In this document: one piece after another, positions 1-12,131 of the stretch
Layout of the letters: every line of letters starts with the position of its first letter
Numbering within the stretch: position 1 is the first letter of the stretch
Assembly (NCBI RefSeq): GCF_932526225.1
Contig: NC_064043.1
Coordinates: 13,638,085-13,702,084 of the forward strand
Direction: 5' to 3'
Source of the DNA: Nematostella vectensis
Taxonomy: Eukaryota; Cnidaria; Anthozoa; Actiniaria; Edwardsiidae
DNA: 64,000 nt
Translations under genes and position numbers: made by a program
The notes under the pieces: generated by a model
The model's input: the letters and a program-made list of their open reading frames with translations, nothing else
Databases searched by the model: none
Told to the model about the DNA's origin: nothing

Positions 1-147
1 CTTTGCCATATAGCAACATTTGTTAGTTGTAAATTTAAAATGTAAAACGCTTAGTAATAAAACCGGCATGCACAGACAAAATTATTAATAGAAAATATAT
101 TTAAAGCAAAAACTATTGAAGATTTAATTATTTTTCGTAAGCCATAT

Positions 148-628
148 CATCCTCGGGGACCCAGGGCGTCGCGGAGATCGGGCACACATGAAGCGCGCGG
201 AGCGAGAAAGAAACAGGCTGAAAGACGATAGGCTCATACTCATTTCGAATGCGTTTAATATCTCGATCGGGATTATTTTGTACATCAAAGGTTAATTAAA
301 TAAAGAGTTCAAATAAAATCCCTCAAACTTGACTCAACCCTTGAATTATCTAGAATAATTTAAGCTTTTCCATAGAATTTTCCCAATATTGTTTGTTACG
401 TCGAGCGTATAGTTTTTCTTTTCCCTCTTGACATGTATATTTCGAGACTGTTTTTACAGGCGCTAATTGGAAAAAGGCGCCAGGTCAAGTCAGGCGATTA
501 ATTGGATTAGAAACCCTTTTAGAAATGGGTTTTACAGAGCAGTTGCCCAGGGCGTTTTTCAGTGCTCTTTGTTTCTCGCGTGCTCCCTGTGTGCCCGATG
601 TCCGCGACGCCCTGGGTCCCCGAGGATG
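148..628. mobile_element. MULE-like MITE upstream of the first GPCR gene
   Basis: The two ends are inverted copies beginning CATCCTCGGGGACCCAGGGC. The first 28 bp match exactly and weaker pairing continues for roughly 75 bp. The 9-bp direct repeat AAGCCATAT flanks it at 139-147 and 629-637. Long terminal inverted repeats with a 9-bp target duplication are typical of Mutator-like elements. There is no transposase ORF, so it is non-autonomous. The related GPCR units near 12050, 14180 and 15490 have the flanking sequence without the insert, so it arrived after the array duplicated. It lies less than 100 bp from the GPCR start and may supply or separate promoter sequence. Confidence 0.8.
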
Positions 629-711
629 AAGCCATATATATATGGAAACGAATTGCCAAATCCAACCATTTCGTTCGATTATTGTGAGCCCTCTGCGTAA
701 GGACTTTAACC

Positions 712-1737
712 ATGTCGTCTCCTCCAAGCACGTTCAATCACTCGTTGATCAGCAATGGAACCAACACTTCGTCAAGTGAACGATCCTCTGCATCCATCCA
801 CCAAGAGGTTCGGCTCGTGTCACTTCTGCTTGTAGTTATTATCGGTCTGAGTCTTAATCTTTCCGTCATCTCACTCGTGATAATGAAGCAAGTGCCGCGA
901 AGGAACATGAACCTTCTGGTCGCTAACATGGCATTGAGCGACTTTTTATCTCTTCTACTTGAGCCTTCGTATCTTTTGTCCAACATGACAATGGGAAACT
1001 TGCCATGGATTGAGGTTAGTTATCTGGCTGATGTGACTTGTAAGTTTTACGCCTTCATGATAGACACATCTACATGGGTTTCCAATGTGACACTTTTAGT
1101 CATCTCCGTGGAGAGGTTCCGAGCAGTGTCATCCGTTGCACATGTGCCGGAAAAACGCAGTGTTTTCATTATCTTGCTGCTTATGTCCTGGGTTTTACCT
1201 GGACTGCTTAACTCTAGTGCGTTTGTTTTCTGCTGGGCTACAAAAATTAGAGGGACATTTCAATGCTTGCGCGTCACTACAATGCAATCAGAACTTTATG
1301 CTGTTGCTACGAATGCCATCTTCATCTTATTAGTGGTCGTAATTCTCTGCCTCAATTTTTCAATTATACTCAAACTTGTTCGCTCTCAAGAGGCGATACA
1401 CATCCCAGAGGCTCAGCAACAAAAGCGAGCTCGAAGGTTTCGCTCTGCGACGCGCATGGTCCTAAGTTCTCTTTTACTGTTTGTACTCTGTGCGACACCC
1501 CTCTACACAGTGCTCACAATCTTTAGAATGGAGTTTTTATTGGGAGTTCCAATTCTTGGTGAGTGGGGAGTGAATATGATTAATGCATTACATGTTCTGT
1601 TTTTTGTTAATCCTGCCGCAAGCCCGATCATCTACTTCGTATTTCTTGGCGACTTTAAAAAAGTGTTACACAAGTTTTGCTGCAGAAAAATGGTTATTGG
1701 TCAAACGAATGCGCAACCGGGATTACCACTTGCTTAA
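712..1737 (+). CDS. Class A (rhodopsin-like) orphan GPCR, array copy A
   Basis: Intronless 341-residue seven-helix receptor, expected in the plasma membrane and coupled to G proteins. The N-terminus has sequons at N9, N15 and N18. TM1 (about 36-57) carries N49; TM2 has ALSD with D77; C110 at the top of TM3 can pair with C185 in loop 2; the DRY position reads E134-R135-F136; TM4 has W160; TM6 has C260-A-T-P263 instead of CWxP; TM7 has N300-P301 and S304-P-I-I-Y308, so the usual Asn of NPxxY is Ser. The third loop is Arg/Lys/Gln-rich. The ATG at 712 is chosen because copies B, C and D keep it in the same context. The ligand cannot be told from sequence; it looks like a cnidarian expansion of peptide- or amine-receptor-like GPCRs. 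Confidence 0.93.
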   Translation: MSSPPSTFNHSLISNGTNTSSSERSSASIHQEVRLVSLLLVVIIGLSLNLSVISLVIMKQVPRRNMNLLVANMALSDFLSLLLEPSYLLSNMTMGNLPWIEVSYLADVTCKFYAFMIDTSTWVSNVTLLVISVERFRAVSSVAHVPEKRSVFIILLLMSWVLPGLLNSSAFVFCWATKIRGTFQCLRVTTMQSELYAVATNAIFILLVVVILCLNFSIILKLVRSQEAIHIPEAQQQKRARRFRSATRMVLSSLLLFVLCATPLYTVLTIFRMEFLLGVPILGEWGVNMINALHVLFFVNPAASPIIYFVFLGDFKKVLHKFCCRKMVIGQTNAQPGLPLA

Positions 1738-3007
1738 TGAGGAACCGGAAGAACTATACTCTTAATGAGGAACCGGATGAACTACACATTTAATTGATGT
1801 CCTTCGGGAAAAACTGTCAGGGAAAAAATCTGATATAAGGTTGGGAACTGTTCAGGAGTACAGAAACCGAAGGTCTCTTATAAGTGCTAATGCCTAAAGT
1901 TGAATATCGCACTAAAAAATGAACATATAACTTTGGAACCTTCTCGTGTGCGACCTCCAGTTTGTCCCAACCTGTTTTCATTATAGCGGGGCCAGCGCGG
2001 CCGTAGGCCGCGCGCGGAGCTCCATTGGTATAGAAATAAGGTATAGCTATGCGACTTGGTTTTTGTGGTCATCGCGCGGGTACCCTGGGTATCACAATCC
2101 AGGAGGTCATGCAACTCCCAGGCCCCACTCGCTCTTACGCTTTTATCGCGACAGTTCGCATGTTCACAGAAATAAGGCAGCTAGAAAATAGTATTATGAG
2201 AATATATGCGGATTCAAATGGGCTGTTTATGGTCGAGGGTCAAACAAGTCTTTGAGGAAGCGTTTGTCTGACGAAACTAAGAAGTTTAGAAGCCTACGTA
2301 CGAGCCTATAGTAAAATCTATCCGTATGTTTGTGAATCCGCCCGTCTCATTCTTCAATTGTAGCAGCAGCTAGAAGCAGGACTTATAGAGGCTCTACACT
2401 GCTATTCACGAAGCAAAACCAATGCAGAAAGGTAAAGTTATCATATTATTTAACAAGAGAATTCCTCATCAGCAACAAGAAACACAAACACGAAGGATAT
2501 TTTGTATTCACAATAATTAGATAATTAAATAGAACATATATAAATAAAATGAGCAGGTTCTGTTTAATTTCTTATATTTGTTGTTTTTCGCTTCAAAGTT
2601 AAGATGAAAATTGTCACCAAAACAAAACGTTTCTGGCCGTAGCTTCATTGTAGCGGAGCCAGCGCGCACTAGAAAAAGAACATATAACTTTGGAACCTTC
2701 TCGTGTGCGACTTCTAGTTTGTCCCAACCTGTTTGCATTATAGCGGAGCCAAGAAATATGGTATAACTATGCGACTTGGTTGTGTGGTCATCGCGCGGTT
2801 ACCCTGTGGTGTCACAATCCATCCAGTCAATCGTCCAACCCCCAGGCCCCAATCGATCTTACGCTGTTATGTGTTTTTTACCGCCTCGCTTTGTGCTGCA
2901 AAGTTCGTATGTTCACAGAAAAAAAGGCAGCTTGAAAATAGTATTTAATGAGAAAATATGCGGATTCAAATGGGCTTAAGTTTTTGAGGAAACGTTTTGT
3001 CTGAAGT
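1738..3007. repeat. GPCR 3' flank and a local tandem duplication
   Basis: The first 60 bases hold two copies of the GAGGAACCGGAAGAACT-type unit that becomes a minisatellite in copies C and D. The stretch from about 1915 to 2330 (ATAACTTTGGAACCTTCTCG through the region near GTACGAGCC) is repeated, diverged, at about 2680-3165. The second copy received a palindromic insertion at 3007-3135 that the first lacks. No convincing gene is seen. Confidence 0.7.
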
Positions 3008-3135
3008 TTCCCTGCTAGCAGAGGCCTCTTTTCTCTGTATTTCGCTGGGCTGGAGTTCGCGAGGAAAATATATCTTTTCCTCGCGAACTCCAGCCCAGCG
3101 AAATACAGAGAAAAGAGGCCTCTGCTAGCAGGGAA
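3008..3135. mobile_element. Perfect palindromic mini-element with 8-bp target duplication
   Basis: Two arms of 61 bp (3008-3068 and 3075-3135) are exact reverse complements around the 6-base loop TATATC. The 8-bp repeat GTCTGAAG flanks the element at 2999-3006 and 3136-3143, and the paralogous segment near 2265 is an uninterrupted site. This fits a recently moved hAT-type foldback MITE (8-bp target duplication). The lack of any mismatch between the arms implies a young insertion or gene conversion between arms. Confidence 0.82.
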
Positions 3136-3639
3136 GTCTGAAGTACGAGCCGATGTAAAATCCCGCCCGTGGCAGCAGCAGCAGCTAAAAAGAGGACTAA
3201 GAGGAGAGGCTCTACACTACGATTCTATATTCATTCACGTCTATATCTATGTGAGGAGATCCTGAGAGAAAAACGCCTTGGATTGATGTCTATTTTCAGC
3301 TATAAAAATCATTTACTTACTTTTGTTGACTAGTTCCTTGCTAGCAGAAAGATCACGGTTTACAACAAAAAGCGAACACAACCACTAAGCGACAAAAAAA
3401 AAAAACACTGCCAAGGTGAGTTTTGGACGATGATTTGTATTGAGAATATGACATTTTTTTCATTTATTGTTGTGCTTTTATAATGCTCGTTTGTTCGCTT
3501 TTTTCCCAAAACCAATCTCTCAAACTAAAACACCGTACCAGCTTTAGTTTGACGTCAAGATGACATATCAATGTCATCTACCTTGTTTTGATTGGCTAAA
3601 ATACCATCTACTTGAATTCCAATTATAATTGGCTTATAA

Positions 3640-4790
3640 TTTTGGCACTTGAATGGCTTTTATTCAACTGACAATCGCCATGAAAATGTAAAAGTCCATA
3701 TAACCTTTCAGAGTTTAGAGACTTTGTCAATTCTTTACATTTTCATCCTCCAAATGGTATGTGGTTCGTATGGACCCTATAAAACACGCGTTCGCGCGAA
3801 TAACTCAAATCTGTAATATTGAGGTATTTTGGTCAACCTTCGGAAAAAAGGCCGTGAACTGAAAGGCCCGGGTCCAGTCATTGGTGACGTAGATCGAGAT
3901 GTCAACCAAACTACATAATGCCTAGTGCACACTAGCGACATATCGACATAACGACATGGGCGCGCGCACTCTTATTTTCGACATAACGACATAAGAGAAA
4001 AAACATGTTTTTTCTTTTATGTCATTATGTCCATGCCGTTATGTCGGGCCAAACATAGCGCGCATGTTATTTCGTTATGTTATTATGTTGCTAGTGTGCA
4101 CTAAGCGTAAGAAAACATGATGCTCGCGCTAAACCGGTTCCCGTCTTCATGTCTTTTTAGTTATTGCTGAAGAACGTTGTGTGGCTACAACTTTTACCGT
4201 CATCGTTATATCTCCACCTGGTAGTCAAATGATTATTTAACTTCAGGAAACAAATCTGCAAAATTTAGCAGATATTTTTTAGTCTTTGAATTGTTTTTGC
4301 ATTGCGCGCGCTGCATTCGCAATCAAGAATGGCGACATTCTCACGAGCGCGCGCTGTTTTTGAAACCTACAACAAAACGATATTTTCTTTTTTCTCATAC
4401 AATTCAAGACTTTAAATTATTCTTCGCTTCATTGTGGGTAGCATTGCAATAGAAAATAATTCGCCAATATTTTGTGGTATTGCTGTCTCTGAATTTTAAC
4501 GGATTTAAGGAAAATACGTTGTTTCAGGTTTTCCCGCCAAAACTTGGAATTATTCACTCGATTCAATCTCCTTTCGCGCGGCCAGGAAAATTTTCAAAGA
4601 TCTGTAGAAAATTCAAATTTCAATCAAATTCAATTCCCCTTTCAGAATTTGAAAGTTTATCTATGCTTTGTTTTGGCTAGATTGATATAAAGGAAAGGTT
4701 TTAAGTTCTATAAATTCAGAAGTACATTCCTATCAATGACACTTAGCTTGTTCGATTTATACATTTGTTCTAGAGTACAGATGTCTATAA
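3640..4790. repeat. Dispersed repeat R1, copy 1
   Basis: About 0.9 kb of this stretch, not counting the MITE at 3919-4107, is present in reverse orientation at about 18950-19745 in the TRIM gene. Shared blocks include the AACCTTTCAGA..TTG segment, the CCAAATGGTATGTGGTTC block, the GAGGTATTTTGGTCAACCTT block and the GATTCAATCTCCTTTC block. No long ORF is kept. It is probably an old transposon or a duplicated segment of unknown type. Confidence 0.7.
3919..4107. mobile_element. Harbinger-like palindromic MITE, copy 1
   Basis: A 189-bp element with ends TGCCTAGTGCACACTAGC and the reverse complement, flanked by TAA on both sides (3916-3918 and 4108-4110). Inner halves pair through alternating ACGACAT/ATGTCGT blocks around ACATGT. 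A 3-bp TAA duplication is typical of PIF/Harbinger. The R1 copy at about 19480 lacks the insertion. Confidence 0.78.
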
Positions 4791-4994
4791 TGCCTAGTGC
4801 ACACTAGCAAAATAACAACATAACGACATGGGCGTGCGCACTATGTTTAGCCCGACAAAACGGCATGGACATAATAACATAAAAGAAAAAACATGTTTTT
4901 TCTCTTATGTCGTTATGTCCATGTCATTATGTCGAAGATAAGGGTGCGCGCGCCCATGTCGTTATGTCGATATGTCGCTAGTGTGCACTAGGCA
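4791..4994. mobile_element. Harbinger-like palindromic MITE, copy 2
   Basis: Second member of the family at 3919-4107, 204 bp, with terminal TGCCTAGTGCACACTAGC and GCTAGTGTGCACTAGGCA and TAA flanks at 4788-4790 and 4995-4997. The inner sequence runs in the opposite orientation to copy 1. The arms differ enough that both are older than the palindrome at 3008. Confidence 0.78.
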
Positions 4995-7900
4995 TAAGTT
5001 TTCATTTTCCCCAACACTATTCCAGATTGGAACAGCCTTCCGGCACACACCGCTAGTGCCAGATCATTACTTTCATTTAAGACCTAGTTTCGAAATAGAG
5101 CTGTATAAATTACTATAATGTACTGTTTTAGTCTTATTTATTTATGTGCATTTATTTATCTTGGTATAATGCAACTCAGCTTACAGTAACCGAGCATTAA
5201 AAATAAGAATTTGTGGTCTAACAGACAATTTGAGCATAACAACATCCTTTGATATTCTTCGTTCTCTCTTTACTTTATTGACAGCGTTGAGATATTAAAT
5301 CAAGGCTGACAAATATCATTGTCATATATTGCTAAAGAAGACCTTTTTTGTCTTTATATCCTGTGTATTTAGTCTTTTTGAAGATACAGCAACTTTTTTA
5401 ACATTACAGTTACAAGATATTTTTTTTATCAAAAATATAAACCCAAAATGCAACCTATATATTTTTTTGCTCAAGCTTATATTGTCTGCATCTTGCATAC
5501 TATCTAATGTGTCTATTTATTTTTATTCAAATAGTTATGTAAAATTAGTAAGGTTATAAATGGGATAATGAAAATATTAATTTGAAAGAAAAACAAATAC
5601 CCAAGTTAATTGTTTTTACTTTTATTTAGGGAAAACCAACCAAGGACTACCTGAGGGTCATGATTGATGCTAAAGGCTGGAAGGCCGGGATTTCTTAATT
5701 TGATACAGCAGTATAAGTGTAATAGGGTTTTTAGAGCAAGATACTTTGTGTCAATGATACTGTAAATCTGTAAAAATTAAAAACATTTTTTTATCAACCT
5801 GAAGATAATAAGGAAAGTTAGGAAATGTTAGGAGAGTGCTCAATCAAGTTTTTGCATTAGTGTTAAAGTTCTTATCAAAAATATAGTCCCAGTTTCTTTT
5901 TTCTCTCTCTAATGACTTTTTTATATGCAATTGATAATTATTTGCTGTTTCCCCTCTGCATCCTGAATAAATTAAGTAGGTTAGGTTTGAAATTAGACAT
6001 TTTCATTTAGCACTAATCAGTAATATCAAGAAAATTTGCTTCCCAAGTCAATTTGTTCTTCTCCATTTGATTGCATTTTATTTTGTAGTAGCATTAGCAT
6101 GTGTGGATCCAGCTGCAGGGTTTCTATAAAATAAAATAAAAACAGCAGGCCACCATGCTAAAGGGTGGGTTCACCAATATGTAATGCATGCCAGAGGTAT
6201 GTTTGTGGATTTTAATTTCCTTGGTGATGGAGTATCACTAGTAAGTGGCACCTAAAGTGTATCTAACTATATCATTCTATCTTTGGAATGCTGTTTCATC
6301 CATTATTTGTTTCTTTCTTTTTAAAGTAGAGTCACATTTTTTTTCAAACAGCGTCACATTTTTCCCTTTTCAACCTCCCTTTCTGTTTGTTTTTTTATTT
6401 ATTCCTATCTACCCCAAACATAAGTCAATGAACATAGTTTGGTTTGAAATTAGAAATTGGAATTAAGAACTTTCAGTAATTTAGGATTTCCTCCATTGCA
6501 TTCATTTTTGAGTAGCTAGTAAAGGTGGATCCAGGGTTTTTTCATTCATTCAAAATCTCATTAAAAACATTCATTCAATGCTGGCTCCGCTTTTAGGCAG
6601 TGCCTAAATCTATTTATTAGTTGTCATTGATTCAAATCACCCACTTCCACCGTGATTTGGATTGGCTAAGAAAGCAAATCCTTGAACACTGATTGGTTGT
6701 TCGCAGTTTATTGGCTTCCATGTCTGTGTAAATCGTGAAAAACTTCTCAAAAGTCTTGCTTAGGTAAGGAGGAGTTTAACGGCTAAAAATGCTCAGTTGC
6801 TTTGGAGAAATTATGTACTGTTTGGCATAATCGATTGAGAACTATATTCGGCTATTTACCTTCTGTAGCAAGTGGATGTTTTCCAATCAAAGTAACTTAT
6901 ACTTAAAGACATCTTAAAAGTACTCTCTAGTTTTGATCTTACTTTTAAGATTCTAGTGCTCTAAAATATGTTTCTATCACTTCTCTATAAAAATCTATAT
7001 TGAGATTTACTTTGTCTGTTTTCGTTCGGTAAAAATTAATTTGTTTTTGTTTCCTGTGTCTTTTATACCAAGCTGTTTTATGAGGTATAAAGTGCTTGCC
7101 TAGGTAGATGATAAAGTAATGACATGATATAGCTGGACACATGAATGCTGGCAAAACTGTCATTAGCAAATATAGATAGTCTTTTTTTCTTGTAATTTTC
7201 TTATGGAATTGCTCAATGGCTTGGCTATCTTCATGTCTGATTAGCTTTTACTTCTTCACGAACATGGCTTAAGAGAGTTACTCATATGTAATAATGACAG
7301 GGGAAAGGGGTTGGAATATTTAAATGTAGTTTAAAAGATATGTCTGTTGTTATTAAGATGGAAGATTGATTTTAATACAGGGTCTAAGTGAAGGGATGAT
7401 GTATACATGAAAAGGATTTTATTTATTAAAGATTTGCAGATTGGTATCCAATGAACATAGTAATTGGTAAAAATATATAAAAGGATTAGGATACTTCATA
7501 TGAGGTGGTGTAGAATTGAGGATCACATATTCTACAGTAGGGGGTTGAAAGTTTTCAACCTAGGTGTTGTGGGGTATGTTATTTTGGGCTCTCTAGGCCC
7601 CATATTATGATTATAGATTTGCAAAGAGAGCTAAAAAGTCTAGAAGTCTAAAAATGTCTCCGAGAGAGATGAAAGCACGATGAAACACGAAGCACGAGTT
7701 TTTTATATGGCTTCTCAAAGTATTCACCAAAGAATGTCATGATCTAATCGCAATTTTGCCCTAATCGTAAAAGGCGGCATGAACGGAACGCAAATCTGCT
7801 TTTCAAACTATCGACCAAACAATGGCGAGAAGTTTGTGTCCAATCACAACCTGCTTTTTCTCAAGGGAAATACAATAGGTGCAATTTGTTATTTGTTATG

Positions 7901-8333
7901 TGACGCAAGATTATTCATTCGGCGAGAGGAACTTGAGCTATGGCCGAAGGTTTAGCGGCCAATCGTTTTCGTTCTCCCAAGTGCGGAGAGGACGAAAAGA
8001 CATTGGTTAGAGCGAGCATCCCAAAGTCGACAATGTACAGGAGTACAGGCTAGCAAAGTTTGCAATCTTTTATGGCCAGAAAGTAAAGTTTCTGAGAAGG
8101 AAGAAACGGTCAATATTCAGAGTTTGGAGTCAGAGTGTAATAGAGTAGACCAAGGCTTAAGTTCAATTTTACACTCTGTGTCATTCATTTTAAAACTGTG
8201 AGGTTAACATAAATGTAAACGAAAAAAAAGTAGGACTGCCTGCTGTTTCCTAGCTTGATTTGTTTTCTTTGATTTAACCAATTGCCCAATTGTGTGATTA
8301 AAATTATGATAAATAAAGTTGTCATTGATGGAT
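4995..8333. other. Intergenic AT-rich region without a recognisable gene
   Basis: Both strands hold only short ORFs of AT-biased composition. A weak duplication links about 5970-6130 and 6430-6540 (GGTTTGAAATTAGA...GTGGATCCAG...GGGTTT). I see no RNA gene, exon chain or known protein motif. Confidence 0.55.
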
Positions 8334-8432
8334 CTTGATATTCATTGAGAACCCAGATGAACATCGCTAGTGGTTTGAATCACATATCCAAATCACTAGT
8401 AATGTTCATCTGGGTTTCCATTGGGTATCAAG
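8334..8432. repeat. Short imperfect palindrome, probable MITE remnant
   Basis: CTTGATA...ACCCAGATGAACAT...CTAGTG at the left is matched by its reverse complement CACTAGTAATGTTCATCTGG...TATCAAG at the right, with arms of about 45 bp. No clear target duplication is seen. Confidence 0.55.
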
Positions 8433-9329
8433 TCCCATGCATGTGACCCATATCCTCTCCACTCATTGGCTAATGCATGCATGCATAATTAATGAGTTTG
8501 AGAAGAACCCGTGAAATACTATTTAGTTTATTTAGTACTAATACACTTTAATGTTATTGTTTCTTTTGTTCTGGCTTGACTATTACATTTCAACAACTAC
8601 ATTTTGTTGCACGGGATTTTGAAAACCACTCTATTTTCAGATAAGTCTTCCATGTGGGTTGAGCGTGTGCATGCGCCTTCGTCACCGACGTCAATCGTCA
8701 CCGACGTCAATCGATCTTCTACGGTTCAGTCCAATTCAAGTTGTAATTTTTGCAAACAAAACAAGTAAAATGCTAGCAAAGCTTTTAATTCTCTTTCTTT
8801 TAGTACTTGCCGATTCGCGTCTCTGGGTTTCCGCGTTGTTTGTTTGAATTTGTTTTGGAAGAGCGACTAGTAAAACTGCGACTTTTAAGTCCGAGAAACA
8901 TAAGGTAAAGTATCTGTTAGCTGGGTCTCTGGTCGCAGGGTTATAAGAAAAAAGCCTCTGTTCGAAGGACAAAATAGAAGGGGGGATAGATTTCCACAAA
9001 TTACTTTTTCACAATTCTTCCCAATCATCTAAACTAAATATAAAAAAAACTCATACAAACATATGGCCCCCGCTTATTCATCGAATAACGATTTTGCTCC
9101 TTTCTAGAATGTTAACATGCATAAAACACATTAAGTATGATAATAATTAATTATACTGTTCTTGGTGTGTCATGACATCGAAAAGAAAAAAAAAGGTATA
9201 AGGACATTTTTATGTACTCTCAGCAACTTGGATGATGTGTTCATGCTTTGTTCACTATCCTGTATACTGTATCTTTTATGCACACAAGAACATAACTAGG
9301 AAAATACATTTGCATTCACGAGTTGACTC
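8433..9329. other. No gene seen
   Basis: Only short ORFs are present. The 16-base string CGTCACCGACGTCAAT occurs twice in tandem at about 8680-8711, giving two CRE-half-like ACGTCA motifs. Nothing else stands out. Confidence 0.45.
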
Positions 9330-10350
9330 AGAGAGCCTTTGAGTTTTAGCTTATGCTCTATGTCGTTTGCTTCACTTCCTAGTATTGAAATTTAAGTATT
9401 ATCAGCAAACATACCCGGAGTTGAATAACGTGGACAAAATCGATCTCTGAGGGACCCCGTAGGTAACATACTTTTCATCAGACAGAACGGGTCAGTACGC
9501 AGCTCTTACAAGCTGAAATTCGATTGGGCAAATGAACAGTATCCGCACCTCGACACAAAGAACGAGAAGAATAGGGACAAAAGAACTCCTTTGTAGAACA
9601 AAGATAATAGGAGAAAGCAGCTGCGTACTTAGCCGACAGAACACCATTCACAAGGCATTGTTTGCGTCTGTTTTCGAGGTATGATTCGAACCATGTAAGT
9701 GTTTTGCCTTTGACACCGTAACAGCTTAGCTTACGCAGGAGAATAGAGTGATCTACGGTGTCAAATGCCTTTTTGAGGTCAATAAACACATTACCTGGTC
9801 CATATTTCTAAGCCACAAATCTGTAGCTAAGAGGGGTGCCGTACAGGTTGAATGCAGACCTTGGAAACCCGATTGACATCTATTAAGCAGTTGATTTTCT
9901 GTGAGAAAATCGTACACCTGCTCGTGAATAATTCTCTCGATAACCTTAGAAATAGCCGGCAATATAGATATTGGCCTGTAGTTATCGGCGATATTTCGCG
10001 CCTTGTATACTGGACAGACCTTGGCCCATTTCCATTCCTCAGGAAATAACCCAGTGAAAAACCTTTGTTATATCATCTCGCATATTACACACGAAACGTG
10101 TGGACTAGCTTATTTTAGAAGTTTGCTAGAAATCTTGTCTAGTCCACAATTTTTTTTGCCTTTAGGTACGATAAAATCTCGAAAACCTCTGTTGGTTATA
10201 AAATCTCGAAAACCACTGTTGTTTCTCTGTTGTATTCTCGAATGTAAACCGTTCAGAATTTGTTTCATTTATATACTGCTCAGGTAGTATGTTTGACACT
10301 GAAATATCTCTGCCCAGCTTAATCCAAAATAGAACAGATATGAGTATTCT
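9330..10350 (-). pseudogene. Degenerate LINE reverse transcriptase (jockey/CR1/L2-like)
   Basis: Reading the minus strand from about 10350 downward, fragments in different frames spell a non-LTR retrotransposon reverse transcriptase: a KGKKNCGLDKISSKLLK-like stretch, WKWAKVCPVYK, NYRPISILPAISKVIERI, FIDLKKAFDTVDHSILLRKL, GVKGKTLTWFESYLENR, then GVPQRSIL and FADNT in place of GVPQGSILGP and FADDT. Several stops, frameshifts and small tandem duplications (near 10165-10215) break it. The catalytic D-D pair is damaged, so it is a dead fragment with no endonuclease or 3' end recognised. Confidence 0.85.
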
Positions 10351-11448
10351 GTCACAGCTAATTTTCGTGTTTTATCAGACCAGATGTAACAGAACGACTA
10401 TGACCTACTTGGCTGGGGGGGGGGGGGGGGGGGTTACCGGTTTTTACTTGTTTGCTGTTACAAACTTCAAGACTTTATAAGGTGTTTACGAGATGTGAAC
10501 AAGATGTGTCTCTCTGTCTGTTTCTCATATGTTTGTTCTTCATTATAAGTGTGTTCTACAAGATGTTTTTGTGTGAGTCTCTAACAAGTTTATCGGGGCT
10601 TCGGTACGCACCCCTTTTTTACATGCTTAAGACGTCCTTTAGGATAACTGACCCTGACACCCCGAAGGGCTTTGAGCTCTGTTACCCTTGGACTGCCATG
10701 ACTTACGTAATGTTGCTACTGACTACGGATGTCACACACTAACTTGTAACACTGCTAGTGCGCATGGCAAGCAACACACGTGATTATTATGATTGAAAGC
10801 ATCCCAATTTTGCAGTCAAAGTCTTAAAATGTACTAAAATCTAATTCTACCAACGGCCAGGTCTGAAGCCTACTTAGGTAGACCCTGTGTGAACTCAGAC
10901 TTAACTTTCCTTCCTTCGTTAAGAAGTACGAAACGAGAATTGGTGGCCAAATCCCGATTGTCAAATACCACTTGAAAAAGGACGCGGCACGCCTATAAGT
11001 TTTCCGAGCAAAAGTTCAATCTGCTAAAAATAGGAACTGCTTGGCTAAGCAACTTCCATGCAAGCGTTTTAGATTTCCCTGTCAAACGTGATAAACAAAA
11101 TACTTTTAGTTGCCCTGTGGACTTCAATATGCTGACAGCTTACCAGTATATAATTTCTAGATGCTAAGTATGTCTTTACTACATGTGTGACTTATTCCTG
11201 CGTGACAATTTATTTGATTAGCGATCTCCTTTTTGTCAGTGTAAGATTTGTCTGCAGCTAAAAGTTCGTTAATCAATGTTGCCTTGCCATTATGCCCTAA
11301 TGCACTATTAATAACCTTCCATTATTCTCTTATGTTGCCACTATTCTTCTAAATACTATTATTGAAACGATCACATAATATTTGGTAAATGAGGTGGAAA
11401 ACCTAAGTGGAACATAACTAAAGAATCCACTACATTTTCTTCCACTTA
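10351..11448. other. Intergenic; G19 run at 10415-10433
   Basis: Contains an uninterrupted run of 19 G followed by low-complexity short ORFs. No exon chain or RNA gene is recognised. The next duplicated GPCR unit begins near 11450. Confidence 0.45.
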
Positions 11449-11550
11449 CTTCTTATTTGAATTGTTTTATTATTTTCATGACATGGCGGAAAAACATGAC
11501 ATGACGCTGCCCATTTCACATCTAATAAGTCAGAAAATTTCACTGGGTGC

Positions 11551-11957
11551 TTAGCTAGTAATAGCAAACACAGTATTAAACGCGACATTTTTAAATTGAT
11601 GAGACTTTTTGTAAAGAGGTTTTATAAATTTGACCCCATGCATAGCGCAATAATGATCAATGTAAATATATTTTAAAAAGCCAAAATCTGGGTATGTGCA
11701 TTTCGGCCTCACGTTATTTGTGTTTTGAAAATCATTCCGGAATACAAGGAACCGATGCCCATAGTAAGAAACCGTGTCTTCTTTATCCATTTCGAATTGC
11801 GCTTTTCCTGTTTTTTTTTTCCGTCAAGTCTATTTTTATCCATTTGGGAGTAATAACGCCGAGTCGACGACGAACATGTTAAGCGTTCATCTGGACAGTT
11901 GAGCATACAATTTGACAGGATGAAGATATTTCTAGCGCACGGTGCAACCATTGTCAC
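11551..11957 (-). pseudogene. Conserved antisense coding-like block upstream of GPCR copy B
   Basis: The minus strand carries a reading split over two frames: an N-terminal part with APCARNIFILSNCMLNCPDE and SSSTRRYYS, then MDKEDTVSYYGHRFLVF...CTYPDFGFLKYIYIDHYCAMHG. The frame change falls at a run of ten A (T on the plus strand, 11811-11820). Related blocks recur at 13571-14090 and 14887-15401. The Arg-rich, Ser-containing start resembles a mitochondrial presequence, but the protein is not recognised. Confidence 0.4.
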
Positions 11958-12131
11958 TTCCGTAATTATTTCGCGGTTGATCTATTTAAACAGATTTGCT
12001 AAGTAGGATGGACGTCTCAGTCCAATTACATAAAATTGAATATTTAATTATTTTTCACAAGCCATTTAAATGGAAATTGTTGTCAAATCCAACCATCGAT
12101 TATTGTGAGCCAATGCGTAAGGACTTTAACC

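Noticed and set aside
12105..12131. Extended N-terminus of GPCR copy B from a GTG codon
   Set aside because: Non-ATG start; the ATG at 12132 is conserved in all four copies.
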